18,991 nt of DNA from assembly GCA_021806345.1 (NCBI GenBank), contig JAJZXP010000250.1, positions 1 to 18,991 on the forward strand. Reading direction: 5' to 3'. The notes under the pieces were generated by a model, which saw only the letters and a program-made list of their open reading frames with translations, searched no databases and had not been told where the DNA came from. The DNA is from Thermoplasmata archaeon (GTDB lineage: Archaea; Thermoplasmatota; Thermoplasmata; Thermoplasmatales; Thermoplasmataceae). Shown here piece after piece: positions 1-5,968 of this stretch; the stretch's first letter is position 1; each line of letters opens with the position of its first letter. The position numbers and the translations under genes were made by a program.

Positions 1-3
1 GTC

Positions 4-288
4 TCACGCTGATCTCATCGACGAAATCCTGCCATTTTCGTGAGGGACCGTGGGGTAGCTTGGTATCCTACCAGCTTGGGGTGTTGGTAACTTGAGTTCA
101 AATCTCAACGGTCCCATAAGGTGCAGGTACGGGTTCATGGCAAATTGTGAACGGATCACCATGCGGCACTCATGCAGTCTTTCAGCAGCCCTGAGTATCT
201 GTGCCTGCAGGTGAGGCCTGAAATCGACCAGGAGGGAATCGTCCTGTTCCCGCATTCCTCCGTTCCCAGCCCGCAATTCCGGTTCCAT
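4..288 (-). CDS. Small protein whose frame runs antisense through tRNA-Pro
   Basis: This is a 94-codon frame from an ATG at 288, one base after the stop of the preceding small gene, so it looks like the last gene of a three-gene operon. About the first 57 codons precede the tRNA gene; the rest (MGPLRFELKLPTPQAG onward) is the tRNA read backwards. The unique part is charged and probably helical (RPHLQAQILRAAERLHE). Such an arrangement, a short N-terminal part entering a tRNA at its 3' end, is known from the intN half of SSV-type integrases split by integration. The unique part does not show the usual integrase N-terminal pattern, so this may instead be a small gene running by chance into the tRNA. 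An in-frame ATG at 315 also exists but overlaps the previous gene. Confidence 0.4.
   Translation of the reverse strand: MEPELRAGNGGMREQDDSLLVDFRPHLQAQILRAAERLHECRMVIRSQFAMNPYLHLMGPLRFELKLPTPQAGRIPSYPTVPHENGRISSMRSA
44..116 (+). tRNA. tRNA-Pro (anticodon GGG)
   Basis: A 73-base cloverleaf can be folded by eye. The acceptor stem is GGGACCG (44-50) with CGGTCCC (109-115), discriminator A116. The anticodon stem CCAGC/GTTGG encloses the loop TTGGGGT (76-82), giving anticodon GGG at 78-80. The T stem TTGAG/CTCAA encloses TTCAAAT (97-103). The 3' CCA is not encoded and there is no intron. Only 43 bases lie upstream, with no clear TATA box in them. A tRNA gene beside an AT-rich accessory region is the usual landing site of integrated elements. 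Confidence 0.95.
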
Positions 289-289
289 T

Positions 290-493
290 TCAGGGAACCT
301 CCATATCCGTATCAATCATGTTCCTGAGCAGTTCCTCGGATCCGCGGTCAAGAGGAAGCTCGCATAGACCGTCGGCGTAGTACCAGTAAGTAATGTTCTT
401 GTATTCCCTTGCTTCCAATATGGAAACGCTTATCTCTTTCGCAACAATCTTCCGTTCGAGTTGCTCAAACTCATTCATTTTTTCCTTATTCAT
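290..493 (-). CDS. Small acidic protein, second gene of the RHH operon
   Basis: A 67-residue protein not recognised as a family. Its ATG at 493 directly abuts the TAG stop (494-496) of the RHH gene, so the two are very probably cotranscribed and coupled, the layout of many regulator/partner or toxin-antitoxin pairs. The N-terminal half is charged and probably helical (EFEQLERKIVAKEI); the middle is aromatic (YKNITYWYYADG). An alternative start is Met6, which has AAGGA five bases before it. No catalytic motif is visible. A toxin role is only a guess from position. Confidence 0.6.
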   Translation of the reverse strand: MNKEKMNEFEQLERKIVAKEISVSILEAREYKNITYWYYADGLCELPLDRGSEELLRNMIDTDMEVP

Positions 494-640
494 CTAAAGC
501 ACTATCTCCTTCACTTTAGCGAGTTTCTCTCTGACGGCCTCCAAAATGAACTGCTGCCTTGACAGGTATTTCCCAGTTATTTCATCGCAGAGTGCTTTAC
601 CTAACTCATCTGGCAACACAAGTGTTAGTTTTTCTGACAT
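494..640 (-). CDS. Ribbon-helix-helix (CopG/Arc-type) DNA-binding protein
   Basis: A 48-residue protein of RHH form: a short beta strand (KLTLVLPDELG) followed by two helices (the second SRQQFILEAVREKLAK). Such proteins bind operators as dimers and usually repress their own operon. The ATG at 640 is chosen because it begins the RHH strand; an in-frame TTG at 685 would only add an unconvincing extension. It is clearly related to the RHH protein at 717-884 (shared KLTL-LP strand and Q-FI-EA--EK helix), which is transcribed divergently. It stands first in an operon with the 67-residue protein. Confidence 0.75.
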   Translation of the reverse strand: MSEKLTLVLPDELGKALCDEITGKYLSRQQFILEAVREKLAKVKEIVL

Positions 641-670
641 ATATATACACGATTTCGACCGCTGTAGAAG

Positions 671-695
671 TTTAAACACGTGCAATTATTTAAAC
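671..695. promoter_or_regulatory. Divergent promoter region with repeated TTTAAAC
   Basis: Two copies of TTTAAAC (671-677 and 689-695) lie in the 76 bases between the divergent RHH genes. The second contains a TATA-like TTTAAA centred about 26 bases before the ATG at 717, which implies a leaderless transcript for that RHH gene and kwaB. The first lies 30-40 bases before the opposite RHH ATG (640) and may serve that side. The repeated heptamer, 18 bases apart, is a plausible operator for one or both RHH proteins. Confidence 0.5.
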
Positions 696-716
696 GCTTA
701 TAGTATATAAACATAA

Positions 717-884
717 ATGCCTAAACAGTCAGTAAAACTTACCTTGCAACTCCCTGAAGGTCTCGCCAAGGAAATTAACGGGATCGTGGAGAAACATGAA
801 TTATGGATGTCATCCCAAGATTTCATCAGGGAGGCAATAAAGGAGAAAATTGAGCGCTGGAAGAAGGAACATGCAGTAGGGTGA
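717..884 (+). CDS. Ribbon-helix-helix regulator upstream of kwaB
   Basis: A 55-residue protein with an N-terminal strand (SVKLTLQLPEGLAKEI) and a helix pair ending in SSQDFIREAIKEKIE, the standard RHH dimer fold; the tail is basic. The start is fixed by the TATA element 26 bases upstream. Its final codons read GGG TGA, and the kwaB-like gene begins at the overlapping GTG (GTGA, 881-884), so the two are translationally coupled. Inference: it controls expression of the kwaB-like gene, probably by autorepression at the 671-695 region. It is a paralogue of the divergent RHH protein at 494-640. Confidence 0.8.
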   Translation: MPKQSVKLTLQLPEGLAKEINGIVEKHELWMSSQDFIREAIKEKIERWKKEHAVG

Positions 885-1831
885 TATATTTGGATAATGT
901 TGATAAAAAAGAGAAGGAAATAAAGAAAAAAATAATTAATGAGTTCAAAGAAGAATTAGATAAAGTCTTAGATAATGAAATAAATTATTTCGTGTTTTTT
1001 TATAGTAAGTCTAAGAAAATAAATGCTTATAAAACAATCATAAACGAGACCATAGGGAAACTTATTAAAGATAAGTTTAAGGATTCTATTCAGTCATTAG
1101 ATCCTGATCATCTCTATGATTATGATGACAGTGATAGTGTAAACAATGACAATCCGGAGTTAATAGATTCTGAAGAGGTCCCGGTCTCAAGTGAAATTAT
1201 CAAGGCCATAGATGCTACTGAAGATATGCTTTCCTTGAAAGAACTCAAGGTCGCATCCTCCCCAAAATTTGCTATTAAAGCAGGAAATATAACTGGTTTT
1301 GATCTCCTTAAGAAGATGAGCATTATGAAAAATAAAAGAAGGTACATGTCGTTGAATGACGTTGGCAGCTTTGATGAAATAGATGAACAGGTTTTTCTGG
1401 AAATACCCGATTCCTTTTCGGCTCTATACTTTAATGGCCATATTGTAATTCTGAGAGAGGCGATTTTTGAATCAATATTCAATTATCATGATAGAATAAT
1501 GGAAGCTTTAAAGAGTAAAAAAGAACACAGTGAAAGACTCTTCTCGGACACAGATAATTTCTACAACTCTGTCCAGAATGATTCCAGGAAAGCGAGAAAA
1601 TTGTACAACGCTTATAATAGTAGTTATATAGGAACTTTGAAGGTCAAAGATATTGTGGATTGTGCTACTGATTTTGACTTGGAGATATATACTGACCCAC
1701 AAGACAATAAGATTGACTTCAATAAATCAAACGCTTGGCATGTCATAAAAGCAATAAGTGAGGACTTTTTTACTGGTAGATGGTCTAAAGACCACTACGA
1801 ATCTAACTCCAAGCACAGACTCAGGAAATAA
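881..1831 (+). CDS. kwaB: KwaB-like protein (DUF4868), Kiwa antiviral system
   Basis: A 316-residue soluble protein. Residues 168-210 carry the pattern I recall for the DUF4868/KwaB family: a hydrophobic strand then a second strand and helix (EIPDSFSALYFNGHIVILRE, then FESIFNYHDRI). The C-terminus (AWHVIKAISEDFF...HYES.SK) matches the family's closing motif. The N-terminal half is very charged with an acidic stretch near 78-102. In Kiwa, KwaA is a membrane sensor and KwaB a DNA-binding effector acting together against phage. The GTG start overlaps the upstream RHH stop by 4 bases. The partner KwaA is encoded next door on the opposite strand, which strengthens the call. Family membership is from memory of the motif, not from a search. 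Confidence 0.75.
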   Translation: MIYLDNVDKKEKEIKKKIINEFKEELDKVLDNEINYFVFFYSKSKKINAYKTIINETIGKLIKDKFKDSIQSLDPDHLYDYDDSDSVNNDNPELIDSEEVPVSSEIIKAIDATEDMLSLKELKVASSPKFAIKAGNITGFDLLKKMSIMKNKRRYMSLNDVGSFDEIDEQVFLEIPDSFSALYFNGHIVILREAIFESIFNYHDRIMEALKSKKEHSERLFSDTDNFYNSVQNDSRKARKLYNAYNSSYIGTLKVKDIVDCATDFDLEIYTDPQDNKIDFNKSNAWHVIKAISEDFFTGRWSKDHYESNSKHRLRK

Positions 1832-1834
1832 TGA

Positions 1835-2410
1835 CTACTCACTTATTGGGATTAGAAAATATGTAAAATCAGTTATTGTTAGGAATCTATAATTTGGCTC
1901 AGAACCTATCTTGTCGACTCTTATTCTTGATTTTGAAATTACATAAATTTCATTAATGTAGCCATCGGAATCTGGATTTTGCTCTATTTCAACTCTATAA
2001 AACCTGTAACCAAATAAGGCCAAAATAGGGTTGTAGAATAGCATGTCACTGTTTATGTAAAGAGAATAGGCAATTAACAGGATTACTCCAAATGACACTA
2101 ATCCTGCCAAACTTTTCGACAACAAGGGTAGAACGGAGATGTATGTCACAATATACACAGTATAGATGCTTCCTCTGTCCTCTACCCTCTTGATAATGGT
2201 TTTGTCCTTTCTTGCATCTCTGTTGTAACGCACTGTTTCTTTAATTGCAATTTTCCAATAATACGCACCCATAGCAGATATAATGAGTAGAACAAGGAAG
2301 AATATAGACTGGATTATGTAAAATGGTTGAATATAGAATAACAAACCAATGATAAAGAGTGGAAGAAGGTCTCCAAGAAACAAAAGGGTTGTTTGCCAAC
2401 GATTTAACAT
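1835..2410 (-). CDS. kwaA: KwaA-like membrane protein, Kiwa antiviral system
   Basis: A 191-residue protein with four probable membrane segments: two near the N-terminus (LFLGDLLPLFIIGLLFYI and SIFFLVLLIISAMGAYYW) and two in the middle (TVYIVTYISVLPLL and LVSFGVILLIAYSLYI). These are followed by the signature YNPILALFGYRFYRVE and a soluble beta-rich tail. This matches KwaA in length, topology and the NP-L-L-GY-Y motif after the last helix. The ATG at 2410 is preferred to the upstream GTG (2437) because AAGGAGG (2419-2425) sits 8 bases before it. The stop lies 3 bases from the kwaB stop, tail to tail. Typical Kiwa loci have kwaA and kwaB in one operon, so this orientation is unusual. Confidence 0.78.
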   Translation of the reverse strand: MLNRWQTTLLFLGDLLPLFIIGLLFYIQPFYIIQSIFFLVLLIISAMGAYYWKIAIKETVRYNRDARKDKTIIKRVEDRGSIYTVYIVTYISVLPLLSKSLAGLVSFGVILLIAYSLYINSDMLFYNPILALFGYRFYRVEIEQNPDSDGYINEIYVISKSRIRVDKIGSEPNYRFLTITDFTYFLIPISE

Positions 2411-2418
2411 ACCGTTAT

Positions 2419-2425
2419 CCTCCTT
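2419..2425 (-). promoter_or_regulatory. Shine-Dalgarno site fixing the kwaA start
   Basis: On the minus strand AAGGAGG precedes the ATG at 2410 by 8 bases, the strongest ribosome binding site in this part of the window. A TATA-like run (TTTATAAAATAT, about 2464-2475) lies further upstream at the end of the 54-residue gene, so kwaA may have its own promoter as well as read-through from the small genes. Confidence 0.7.
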
Positions 2426-2471
2426 GTAGTCTAACACGAAAGCAATAATAAACCTTAATGAACATCATATT

Positions 2472-2636
2472 TTATAAATCTCCCATAGTCTCTTCCAGCT
2501 TCCTCATGGCCTTCTCCTCAATCTCCAGTGCAATCTTTTTTGCCTCGTCCAGGGTTCTTGCCATATTTATCTTCCTTGCCAGCCTGAGGCTGGTCTTTAT
2601 GTACCCGTTCATGAATTCCAGGTCAAACTTGCTCAT
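2472..2636 (-). CDS. Small charged helical protein (54 aa)
   Basis: The frame from ATG 2636 to TAA 2472 encodes 54 residues that are amphipathic and largely helical (LRLARKINMARTLDEAKKIA and a Glu/Lys-rich end). The start overlaps the stop of the preceding gene as ATGA, indicating coupling. The family is not recognised. It is a credible gene because of the overlap, the coding-like third positions and the absence of stops. It ends 61 bases before the kwaA start and may be cotranscribed with it. Confidence 0.6.
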   Translation of the reverse strand: MSKFDLEFMNGYIKTSLRLARKINMARTLDEAKKIALEIEEKAMRKLEETMGDL

Positions 2637-2839
2637 TCAGGCGCCTCTCCTGACTCTGACAATTTCTGCCTCACGTTCTCGGCAAATTCCCTGTAGTTCC
2701 TGCTGTCCCTCAGTGCATCCTGGAAGATTCCCTCATCAAATATTCTCCTGTCGTCCCAACCCTTGCGATATCCCTCACTGCGTTCCTTCTGTATTGCGGC
2801 ATCGTCTGGAAAATACAGTGATTCTCCCTTCCTGTTCAT
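2633..2839 (-). CDS. Small hydrophilic protein (68 aa)
   Basis: A 68-residue, strongly charged protein without membrane segments or cysteines, aromatic and Asp/Arg rich in the middle (YRKGWDDRRIFDEGIFQDA). It is not recognised as a family. It starts at the ATG at 2839, with AAAGGGAA before it, and is the first gene of a two-gene overlapping pair that runs towards kwaA. Base composition is somewhat richer in GC than the flanking kwa genes, so it may have a different origin. The plus-strand frame opposite is a shadow. Confidence 0.6.
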   Translation of the reverse strand: MNRKGESLYFPDDAAIQKERSEGYRKGWDDRRIFDEGIFQDALRDSRNYREFAENVRQKLSESGEAPE

Positions 2840-3088
2840 GAATTTCCCTTTATTTTTTGGAGACCTAATAGATTGCCATAAGGCCGATAAATGAGAAAAA
2901 GAGCATAATTATATCCTGAAAGGATTCCTGTTCACGCAGCGCATTGCCAAGCGTTGACATGCGACCGTAACAATATTTATAAGGCGTTTTGGGGTAAAAC
3001 AATCTGGTAACATACAGATGACGAATTTTCGTCATAGTGAAATAATGTTATGCTACATCTCGATTTTAACTTGAAGGGGTGAAAAAAC
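2840..3088. promoter_or_regulatory. Promoter and leader region of the 3089-8709 operon
   Basis: There is no gene in this stretch. A TATA element TTTATAA (2976-2982) implies transcription starting near 3005. The leader would contain the hairpin at 3018-3035 and the ribosome binding site AGGGGTG about 8 bases before the ATG at 3089. The part nearest 2839 should hold the promoter of the minus-strand small genes, but no distinct TATA box could be singled out there. Confidence 0.5.
3018..3035. repeat. Perfect inverted repeat in the operon leader
   Basis: ATGACGAA (3018-3025), two T bases, then TTCGTCAT (3028-3035): eight-base arms with no mismatch. It lies just after the expected transcription start (about 3005) and about 50 bases before the first start codon. 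It could be an operator for a dimeric repressor or an RNA hairpin in the leader. The two-base loop favours a DNA operator over an RNA stem. Confidence 0.55.
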
Positions 3089-3151
3089 ATGGACAGGAAA
3101 GAGATAGAGTTTGAGTTCGAGCGGGCAACGAAGAATACTTACAGGTTTCAG
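3077..3151 (+). repeat. Direct repeat copy 1 (start of the small-protein gene)
   Basis: 75 bases matching 3759-3833 at 67 positions, covering the ribosome binding site, the GGGTGAAAAAAC spacer and the first 21 codons. All eight differences are in codons; six are silent and two are conservative (Arg/Lys, Ile/Leu). The pair flanks the 195-residue gene. Confidence 0.85.
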
Positions 3152-3169
3152 AGGAGTCAGCTTTTATGA
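3089..3169 (+). pseudogene. Truncated copy of the 55-aa protein, or leader peptide
   Basis: A 26-codon frame. The first 21 residues (MDRKEIEFEFERATKNTYRF and Q) match the 55-residue protein at 3771 except for Arg/Lys and Ile/Leu exchanges; it then diverges (RSQLL) and stops. The stop overlaps the ATG of the 195-residue gene (ATGA, 3166-3169), so ribosomes finishing this peptide could restart on the next gene. It is either a remnant left when the 195-residue gene entered the operon or a functional leader. The silent nature of most differences from the full copy shows the peptide was under selection for some time. Confidence 0.65.
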
Positions 3170-3753
3170 ACAATTTTATGGTTGTAAACATCGCGTGGAA
3201 TCACTCTGGATGGAAACGGCTGGAGCCAAATCCAAAAATTAATTTTGGTTTTGTCAAAAACGTCAAGAAGGCCGCTCTTTCTCCGCATGAGGCTTTGAAT
3301 TTTGACTTCGACAAAGAAAATATTGACAGCAGCGAAACTGTTTACGGTTACTTCCAGACCAGAGGGACTCCAAGGAAGTTTGAAGATCATGGGTTAATTT
3401 TCTTTTACTCTCAAAGCACGGACGACAAAAAGGGATACATAATCGGTGTTTATGGCAATGCAAGCATCATAGAACCAAGGAAGGTTTTTGATTTTCGGGG
3501 GTTAGACAACGGTAAGTTTTTGTCTAATATAATGGGAAAAAAGGAGTTATCTGCATTGTTTCCTCATTATCTTCTGTACACCGATTACTGGAACAGTGGC
3601 AAGAGATTAATTTTCAGATCCAACTTTACGTACAATATCTCAAGCAAGATAGCCATTCAGATATTGAATGATGAACTGAAAGCTTGTGGGCAGAATGACA
3701 GTGCTCTTAATGCGAAACTAGTGAATATACTCAATTACACAAAAAATTTATGA
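3166..3753 (+). CDS. Possible modified-base reader (PUA-like), 195 aa
   Basis: A 195-residue soluble protein. Residues 6-101 show a recurring arrangement: NIAW (8-11), a second Trp at 16, HEALNFDF (41-48), YGYFQ (60-64), a strand GLIFFYS (76-82) and GYIIGVYGNASI (90-101). I recall a similar order (HE-NF, YGY, IVGWYKNATV) in N-terminal domains fused to HNH or DUF3883-type defence proteins that may bind modified DNA; this is memory, not a search. No nuclease motif is visible, so it would act as a separate reader. The ATG overlaps the stop of the truncated peptide, and the gene is bracketed by a 75-base direct repeat, suggesting that it was inserted into the operon. Confidence 0.6.
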   Translation: MNNFMVVNIAWNHSGWKRLEPNPKINFGFVKNVKKAALSPHEALNFDFDKENIDSSETVYGYFQTRGTPRKFEDHGLIFFYSQSTDDKKGYIIGVYGNASIIEPRKVFDFRGLDNGKFLSNIMGKKELSALFPHYLLYTDYWNSGKRLIFRSNFTYNISSKIAIQILNDELKACGQNDSALNAKLVNILNYTKNL

Positions 3754-3758
3754 GGATC

Positions 3759-3833
3759 GGGTGAAAAAACATGGACAAGAAGGAGCTAGAGTTTGAGTTC
3801 GAGCGTGCAACGAAGAACACATACCGGTTCCAG
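3759..3833 (+). repeat. Direct repeat copy 2 (start of the 55-aa gene)
   Basis: Partner of 3077-3151, offset by 682 bases. This copy continues into an intact small gene, so it is probably the original position. Confidence 0.85.
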
Positions 3834-3938
3834 GAGAAGAGTTCCGGGTCTCCCGTGATAGGCACATTGTACGTCCAGAAGTCGGTGTTCGGTTCCAAGG
3901 AGCCGAAGAAAGTGAAGGTTACGGTGGAGTGGGAATAA
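3771..3938 (+). CDS. Conserved small beta-rich protein (55 aa)
   Basis: A 55-residue protein with a charged first half (KELEFEFERATKNTYRF) followed by a glycine turn, then GTLYVQKSVFG and KKVKVTVEWE. The layout strand, GTLYV-K strand, ending in -VTIEW recalls short uncharacterised proteins of bacteria and archaea; no function is known to me. The ATG is preceded by the G-rich site CGGGTG at the same distance as in the truncated copy. It sits directly before the nuclease gene (107-base gap), so it may be a subunit or regulator of the nuclease-helicase complex. Confidence 0.75.
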   Translation: MDKKELEFEFERATKNTYRFQEKSSGSPVIGTLYVQKSVFGSKEPKKVKVTVEWE

Positions 3939-3973
3939 TTCCTTTAAAATACATCTAAAGATTGGGGGGAAAT

Positions 3974-4049
3974 TTGCGGAAGCCAATAAGAGAAAGTCTC
4001 TCAGAAGTTGAAGGAGATTGAGGAGATTTTAAGGGGGGTGAAAGAGTGA
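3974..4049 (+). pseudogene. Possible frameshifted micro-gene before the nuclease
   Basis: A TTG at 3974, behind GGGGGGA, starts LRKPIRE; moving one frame from about 3990 continues EKVSQKLKEIEEILRGVKE and stops at 4047-4049, overlapping the GTG of the nuclease gene. Joined, the two pieces would give a credible short helical peptide, so this may be a small gene broken by a single-base change. It could equally be chance coding-like sequence around the nuclease ribosome binding site (GGGGGG at 4033-4038). Confidence 0.25.
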
Positions 4050-5968
4050 AACTAGGAGAAAAAGAGTGGGATACCTTTCAGACTGACAATATGGAGGAAC
4101 TGATAAAACACAGATTAGGGACAAATTACGATGGTTGTGTAAAAATTGCAAGTCAATTGCTCGAAACGAGCGGGCACGTACCAATTGTCACAAACGTTTC
4201 TATGGGGGCTGGATACTGTTCATATTACGCTCGTCTCACGGAATTTATTGGAGTAAAATCTTGGCTAAATTTCACAGTTGATCGCTTTAGTGGTAAGGGT
4301 CGCAAAGCCCATGAGTTGATGGGTTTAGCCTGTGTGGAGGTGTTTCCGAATTCCCAAACTATCCCTACTTCAGATGAAATTCTAGAGAGAATTGCGTCGG
4401 AACAAGTACTGGTTTTCAAAGACGATGATGAAAAGAAAGAAACATTAATTCTAGCAAAGGCCTTGATGCATAGTTTACTCAATAATCTTGATAGTTTCTG
4501 TGAAATTATCGGAACAGACCGGAAGAGACTTTTCCCTATTGCTGAGCAACAATTCATTGATTATAGAATCCACATGCGCGGTATCCCGGACTTGATCCTT
4601 GAAGATTATGAGAAAGGAAAAGCTATAGTTATAGACTGGAAGACGGGCCCTAGAGCTGGCAGCAATCCAATTAGAATATACAATAATGAATATGCCCAAG
4701 TAGTGGCTTATTCTCTTATGGAAGCACAACGTTTAAAAAAGACAAGTTTGAGAGATTCCATAACAGCGAAAGATGGGCATGTGGATATACTTTCTGTAAT
4801 TATTCGGTCACAAGATGTTAAGCCAGAGTCTCCTAATCCCATTTTGACTGGTGATGTTGGACAAAAGTCTGCAGACCAGTATATGAAAATTATTTCTAAC
4901 GTCCTACTTGAGGCAGAATTCCTCACTATACTTCTTGCCAACGCGCACGCTGATAAAGCATCTAAGAGTGCACTTTCACTCTGTGAAATGAAGGTTGACT
5001 GGTCAAGTAAGCCTCAAAGTATGCTTACACTAATGCCAAATCAATTTTATCGTGGAAAGCCAAAAGAACAACAAAAATATCCATGTGTTTTTCCGGGTGG
5101 AAAGTTTAAATGTATTGTAATTGAACCTTGTAAATTTTATTATGGCCGAAAATTTGGGAGTAAAGAAGACTACGAGAGTGATATGTGGCAACTCAGATAT
5201 AACACTCTAAATAAGAAAGAAGATAGCCTGAGAGCATATAGGGCTATATACGACACATTTATGTACTATTCATTACCAAAAGAAGGTAGCAGCGCGATCG
5301 AGTGGTTCCTGAAGGGAAAAGGTTTCAGACATAACAAGCGGGGGGGTGTTCCTAGGTCTATTGATCGCCCACAGATCGTGGATGAGGAAAGCGGAACGGT
5401 AATTTCTAGAATTGATATAGTTGATACAAAGGAACCGGATGACGCTCTAAATGACTTTTCTCTGAAATTATCGCGACCAATAAGATCGTGGGAAGATAAG
5501 GCATATTACCTTATTCCTATGGGAAAAACTGTATTACTTTCATTAATGGATTCGTGGTCTCCTTTTCTCTCAATATCGCTATTCGGAAATGTTAGGGATG
5601 TTTTACAGGAAAACGGGAGAATACTTTATGAGATTTCGGTTCCCAGCAAAATCTTTCGATATCAAATGCATCTGTTTAAACAGTACCTAAATAAATTTGA
5701 AACAGATCGGAAAATTCTGATGGTAGAAGTCGGAGCGGATTTGACTCAAGTAGAACTAAGTGCTGTAGATGCCCTCCAAGAATTACTTGATCCAGAGAAT
5801 CTTAAGGCCCAAGGATATGGTAAGGAAGAAATCCAAGAATTCAACAAAGAAGCGAAAATAGCATCAAGTGATGAGGATGAGAACGACTATGATGAAAACG
5901 CTCAGGTCCTGATGGACGTTTTCAAGAATCTTGCTCAAAAAAGTTCCAGGAGGCGAGATTCTGTATAG
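4046..5968 (+). CDS. RecB/Cas4-like PD-(D/E)XK nuclease (640 aa)
   Basis: The RecB-family nuclease core is visible: GRKAHE (85-90, metal-binding His89), Glu167 in AEQQF, GIPDLI (179-184, Asp182), VIDWKTG (195-201, Asp197 and Lys199) and the helix EYAQVVAY (215-222), equivalent to the QxxxY motif. These residues cut DNA with Mg2+. After it come Cys347, Cys356 and Cys362 (C-x8-C-x5-C). With an N-terminal cysteine (Cys31 or Cys58) they could hold an iron-sulphur cluster as in Cas4 and AddB; this is inferred. The C-terminal 270 residues are not recognised and end in an acidic tail. The GTG start has GGGGGG seven bases upstream. The gene overlaps the helicase gene, so the products likely form a helicase-nuclease machine. 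It is much longer than Cas4 (about 200 residues). Confidence 0.8.
   Translation: MKLGEKEWDTFQTDNMEELIKHRLGTNYDGCVKIASQLLETSGHVPIVTNVSMGAGYCSYYARLTEFIGVKSWLNFTVDRFSGKGRKAHELMGLACVEVFPNSQTIPTSDEILERIASEQVLVFKDDDEKKETLILAKALMHSLLNNLDSFCEIIGTDRKRLFPIAEQQFIDYRIHMRGIPDLILEDYEKGKAIVIDWKTGPRAGSNPIRIYNNEYAQVVAYSLMEAQRLKKTSLRDSITAKDGHVDILSVIIRSQDVKPESPNPILTGDVGQKSADQYMKIISNVLLEAEFLTILLANAHADKASKSALSLCEMKVDWSSKPQSMLTLMPNQFYRGKPKEQQKYPCVFPGGKFKCIVIEPCKFYYGRKFGSKEDYESDMWQLRYNTLNKKEDSLRAYRAIYDTFMYYSLPKEGSSAIEWFLKGKGFRHNKRGGVPRSIDRPQIVDEESGTVISRIDIVDTKEPDDALNDFSLKLSRPIRSWEDKAYYLIPMGKTVLLSLMDSWSPFLSISLFGNVRDVLQENGRILYEISVPSKIFRYQMHLFKQYLNKFETDRKILMVEVGADLTQVELSAVDALQELLDPENLKAQGYGKEEIQEFNKEAKIASSDEDENDYDENAQVLMDVFKNLAQKSSRRRDSV

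Noticed and set aside
3..44. Short inverted repeat CTCACG / CGTGAG before the tRNA
   Set aside because: Six-base arms 30 bases apart and overlapping the first tRNA base; easily due to chance.
90..116. Second copy of the tRNA 3' end elsewhere in the window as attR
   Set aside because: Looked for the T-arm and acceptor sequence through the window by eye and found none.
1120..1702. Minus-strand frames opposite kwaB
   Set aside because: Low-complexity, Ser/Ile-rich products antisense to a recognised family.
2458..2841. 127-codon plus-strand frame
   Set aside because: It is antisense to two overlapping minus-strand genes with better coding character; the product is a Ser/Pro/Cys-rich mix typical of a shadow frame.
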